Source: Lachnospiraceae bacterium
Lineage (GTDB): Bacteria; Bacillota; Clostridia; Lachnospirales; Lachnospiraceae
Direction of reading: 5' to 3'
Assembly: GCA_003484785.1 (NCBI GenBank)
Contig: DNAD01000279.1
Span: 4,914 to 14,500 of the forward strand
DNA: 9,587 nucleotides
Part shown: positions 7,247 to 9,587 of the stretch, piece by piece
How the letters are laid out: every line of letters starts with the position of its first letter
Position numbering within the stretch: position 1 is the first letter of the stretch
Position numbers and translations under genes: made by a program
Notes under the pieces: generated by a model
Seen by the model: only the letters and a program-made list of their open reading frames with translations
What the model was told of the DNA's origin: nothing
The model's database searches: none

Positions 7247-8176
7247 ATGGGAATGATAAGGGAGCTTATCCTGGATATCGTACATCTTCATAATGAATAT
7301 ACCTCCACGGGAATGTATATGGGGCTCTATTTCTGCATGATCCTGCTGCTTGGGCTCTTTTCGGAAAAACCGGAGCATCGTTACAGGGTGGTCTATCCCG
7401 CCCTGGTAACGTTATTCCTGGTCTATTTCCTTCTTCCCTTTATTAAATGCTTTACCGGCATCGGGCTGGACGACCTTACCCGGGCCAGAAGCTTCTGGGC
7501 CCTCATGCCTTCGGCGGTCATTGCTCTGGGCTTTACGATCATAGCCTCACGTTTGGCAGATAAGAGGAAACAGATCATAGCCCTTGCTGCCATAGTCCTG
7601 ATCCTTGCCTTCAGCGGGGAGTTCAAGATAAATAACAATGTTTTTCAACGAGCTGAGAACCTTTATAAACTGCCCCAGTCACTGTTGGACGTTTCGGATG
7701 CGGTGCTTGAAGGGCAGGAAGGAGAGGCCGGAAGCAATACGGTAAAGCTGATAGTGCCCTACGAGACCGCTCATGTGTTCAGACAGTATTCTCCAGACAT
7801 CCATCTGCTTTACGGAGAGGATGCGACGATCTTAAGAGTGGTTCCGGCCAAAAAGAAATTCATAAAGGCCTGCAACCAGATGCAGACCGAGGCTCCGGAT
7901 CTTAATTTCATAAAAAAAGTTGCAAAAGACAATGAAGTAGATTATATTTTATTCGATTCTGTATACCATTGCTTCGGGGGGAACAGTCTTAACTTCGCGG
8001 GTTATACCGAACAGCCGGATTTTGCGGGGGATAGGAGCGCCCCGGATGAGCAGAAGGCGGTAACAAAGGATGTTAAGACCGTTGATGACGGTACGGATGT
8101 TTACTGGGATCTTTCCGGATTCGGAATGGATTATGCCGGAACATACGGTCAGTATATCCTGTACAGGTTTGTTTAG
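7247..8176 (+). CDS. Uncharacterised membrane protein with four helices and a large soluble C-terminal domain
   Basis: A 309-aa protein. Helices lie at about 22-38, 46-66, 85-100 and 109-123, followed by about 185 soluble residues. The segment TRARSFWALMPSAVIALGF, then NNNVFQRAENLYKLPQSLLD (130-149) and VPYETAHVFRQYSPDIHLLYG (170-190), looks like a conserved pattern of Lachnospiraceae membrane proteins that I know only as hypothetical. In some of them I believe it forms the second half of a longer DUF6077-like chain. It is in the same frame as the preceding 364-aa gene, with two in-frame stops (TAG 7202-7204 and TAA 7220-7222) between them. It has its own GGAGGA 11 nt upstream. A stretch of the soluble domain (7901-7970) is strikingly A+T-rich, with 16 G/C in 70 bases. 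Function is unknown. The soluble tail may face the cell exterior, but topology was not determined. Confidence 0.82.
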   Translation: MGMIRELILDIVHLHNEYTSTGMYMGLYFCMILLLGLFSEKPEHRYRVVYPALVTLFLVYFLLPFIKCFTGIGLDDLTRARSFWALMPSAVIALGFTIIASRLADKRKQIIALAAIVLILAFSGEFKINNNVFQRAENLYKLPQSLLDVSDAVLEGQEGEAGSNTVKLIVPYETAHVFRQYSPDIHLLYGEDATILRVVPAKKKFIKACNQMQTEAPDLNFIKKVAKDNEVDYILFDSVYHCFGGNSLNFAGYTEQPDFAGDRSAPDEQKAVTKDVKTVDDGTDVYWDLSGFGMDYAGTYGQYILYRFV

Positions 8177-8237
8177 GAAAACCACGGGGATTGACAATCA
8201 CGCTGCCGAGATCCGCGGCTTTTGGAGTATAAAGATT
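8177..8237. other. 61-bp intergenic gap before the MATE gene
   Basis: This is the longest gene-free stretch in the window. It contains a consensus-like TTGACA at 8191-8196, but no -10 box at the usual spacing: TATAAA at 8228-8233 is 31 bp away. A short GCCG...CGGC stem (8205-8219) is followed by only four T residues. A Shine-Dalgarno GGAG at 8224-8227 serves the MATE gene. I therefore see a ribosome binding site but no convincing promoter or terminator, and the MATE gene may belong to the same transcript. Confidence 0.5.
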
Positions 8238-9587
8238 ATGAACGGTTCAGCCAGGGATATGACAACGGGAAACCCGATGAGGCTTATTCTGGGATTTTCC
8301 ATTCCGCTTTTACTTGGAAATCTTTTTCAGCAGTTCTATAATCTGGTAGATACCATGATCGTAGGGCGGTTCCTCGGCTTCAGGGCTCTGGCGGGAGTCG
8401 GAGCTACAGGCTGCATAAATTTTCTCATAATAGGGTTCTGCATGGGAGTCTGCAGCGGCTTTGCGATCCCGGTCTCGCATGCCTTCGGGGCAAGGGACGA
8501 GGCCGGCCTTAAGAAGAACATCATAAATTCCTTCTACCTTGCGGGGGCCTTTGCCATTGGCATAACGATCGTGACGGTCATTTTTTTAAGACCGATGCTG
8601 AGGCTGTTAAGGACTCCCGAGGATATCTTTGAGTATTCTTATTCGTATATACTTATCATATTTATCGGAATACCGGCAACCTTCCTGTATAATATCCTTT
8701 CCAGCATGATCAGGGCCATAGGGGACAGCAGAACTCCTCTGGTTTTTCTTATCATATCGTCTTTTTTGAACATCGGGCTGGATCTTCTGTTCATAGTCGT
8801 CTTTAAATCGGGGGTTTCCGGAGCCGCTCTCGCAACGGTGCTGTCACAGCTCATTTCAGGCATACTGTGCGTTATCGTGGTGATAAAGAAATTTCCGATA
8901 ATCCATGTGGGGAAGCAGTACAGGAGTCCCGATAAGCACTGCATGAACAGGCTGTGCCGGATGGGGGTTCCCATGGGACTTCAGTATTCCATTACGGCCA
9001 TTGGATCGGTGATCCTGCAGTCAAGCGTCAATACCCTGGGGTCGGTGGTGGTGGCTTCCATCACGGCGGCCAACAGGGTTACCATGTTCTTAAGCTGTCC
9101 CTTTGACGCCATGGGGGCAACGATGGCTACCTATGCAGGCCAGAACGTCGGAGCAAAGAAGCTTGACAGGCTGGATGAGGGGCTTAAGGACTGCAGCATC
9201 CTTGGCATAGGCTATTCACTGATAGCTTTTGTGATCCTTTATTTCTTCAGGTTTGATCTGGTCTCGCTGTTTATAGACGATGTCGCCGCAAACGGGGAGA
9301 TGCTTGAGAATGCGGGAAGATTTCTTATTATAATAGGTGCCTTCTACATCCCTCTGGCCTTTGTAAATATAATCAGGTTCATGATACAGGGTATGGGCTT
9401 TCCGTTCTTTGCCATCCTTGCCGGGGTGCTCGAGATGGTGGCAAGAGGGATCGCGGGCATATGGATGGTTCCGGTCTGGGGCTTTTTGGGGGCCTGCTTC
9501 GCTTCACCCCTTGCATGGATCTTCGCCGATGCCTTCCTTATTCCCGCCTACATTACGGTCAGAAGAAAACTGGGGGAGATGCTTGCT
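8238..9587 (+). CDS. MATE-family multidrug/solute transporter, cut by the right edge
   Basis: The frame is open from ATG 8238 to the last base (450 codons). MATE proteins are usually about 440-470 aa, so it is nearly complete. Twelve-helix MATE signatures are present: GNPMRLILGFSIPLLLGNL (11-29), the QQFYNLVDTMIVGRFLG segment, RAIGDSRTPL (159-168), GVSGAALATVLSQ (192-204), the repeat-two equivalents around 245-300, GQNVGAKK (301-308) and GFLGACFASPLAW near the end. The protein is an inner-membrane antiporter using a Na+ or H+ gradient; typical substrates are cationic drugs and metabolites. GGAG at 8224-8227 lies 10 nt before the start. MATE belongs to the MOP superfamily together with the Wzx-type flippases, so its position beside a glycan module is suggestive. 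However, sequence-wise it is an ordinary MATE exporter and may be unrelated to the upstream genes. Confidence 0.93.
   Translation, partial: MNGSARDMTTGNPMRLILGFSIPLLLGNLFQQFYNLVDTMIVGRFLGFRALAGVGATGCINFLIIGFCMGVCSGFAIPVSHAFGARDEAGLKKNIINSFYLAGAFAIGITIVTVIFLRPMLRLLRTPEDIFEYSYSYILIIFIGIPATFLYNILSSMIRAIGDSRTPLVFLIISSFLNIGLDLLFIVVFKSGVSGAALATVLSQLISGILCVIVVIKKFPIIHVGKQYRSPDKHCMNRLCRMGVPMGLQYSITAIGSVILQSSVNTLGSVVVASITAANRVTMFLSCPFDAMGATMATYAGQNVGAKKLDRLDEGLKDCSILGIGYSLIAFVILYFFRFDLVSLFIDDVAANGEMLENAGRFLIIIGAFYIPLAFVNIIRFMIQGMGFPFFAILAGVLEMVARGIAGIWMVPVWGFLGACFASPLAWIFADAFLIPAYITVRRKLGEMLA

Noticed and set aside
8205..8223. GCCG...CGGC followed by TTTT as an intrinsic terminator
   Set aside because: The stem is only about 4 bp with a 7-nt loop and the T-run is four bases, too weak to call.
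8191..8233. TTGACA plus TATAAA as a promoter for the MATE gene
   Set aside because: The spacing is 31 bp instead of about 17, and no -10-like hexamer lies at the right distance.

Overview
The window is a single-strand (+) block of seven genes. It looks like part of a cell-surface glycan locus from a Firmicute, most likely a member of the Lachnospiraceae. That placement is an inference from gene content (a YfhO-family protein, a run of large uncharacterised polytopic membrane proteins, a MATE transporter), the operon style, and codon use: ATA for Ile and AGG for Arg are very frequent in DNA of roughly 50% G+C by eye. No 16S gene or other phylogenetic marker is present.

Region 1 (1-1496) is sugar chemistry. 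It holds the C-terminal part of a UDP-N-acetylhexosamine dehydrogenase of the TviB/WbpO type, cut by the left edge, and then a YdjC/ChbG-family carbohydrate deacetylase. Region 2 (1471-8176) is a membrane module: a YfhO-family protein (949 aa), an unnamed polytopic protein with a soluble tail (598 aa), a DUF6077-like polytopic protein (364 aa), and a four-helix protein with a large soluble tail (309 aa). The first three are joined to each other and to the deacetylase by short overlaps (26 bp, then two ATGA overlaps), so they look translationally coupled. The only real gap inside the module is 42 bp between the 364-aa and 309-aa genes. It holds a strong inverted repeat and a competing one directly before a Shine-Dalgarno sequence, and the two flanking ORFs are in the same frame. 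Region 3 (8238-9587) is a MATE-family transporter, cut by the right edge at or near its C-terminus.

Working model (inference): the dehydrogenase supplies a UDP-HexNAc uronic acid, the deacetylase trims an N-acetyl group from a precursor or glycan, and the YfhO-like protein and its neighbours use lipid-linked sugars outside the membrane to build or decorate a surface polymer. B. subtilis YfhO is known to act in lipoteichoic-acid glycosylation. The roles of the three proteins after YfhO are not established, and they are the most interesting part of the window. No tRNA, rRNA, CRISPR array, insertion sequence or convincing promoter or terminator was seen.
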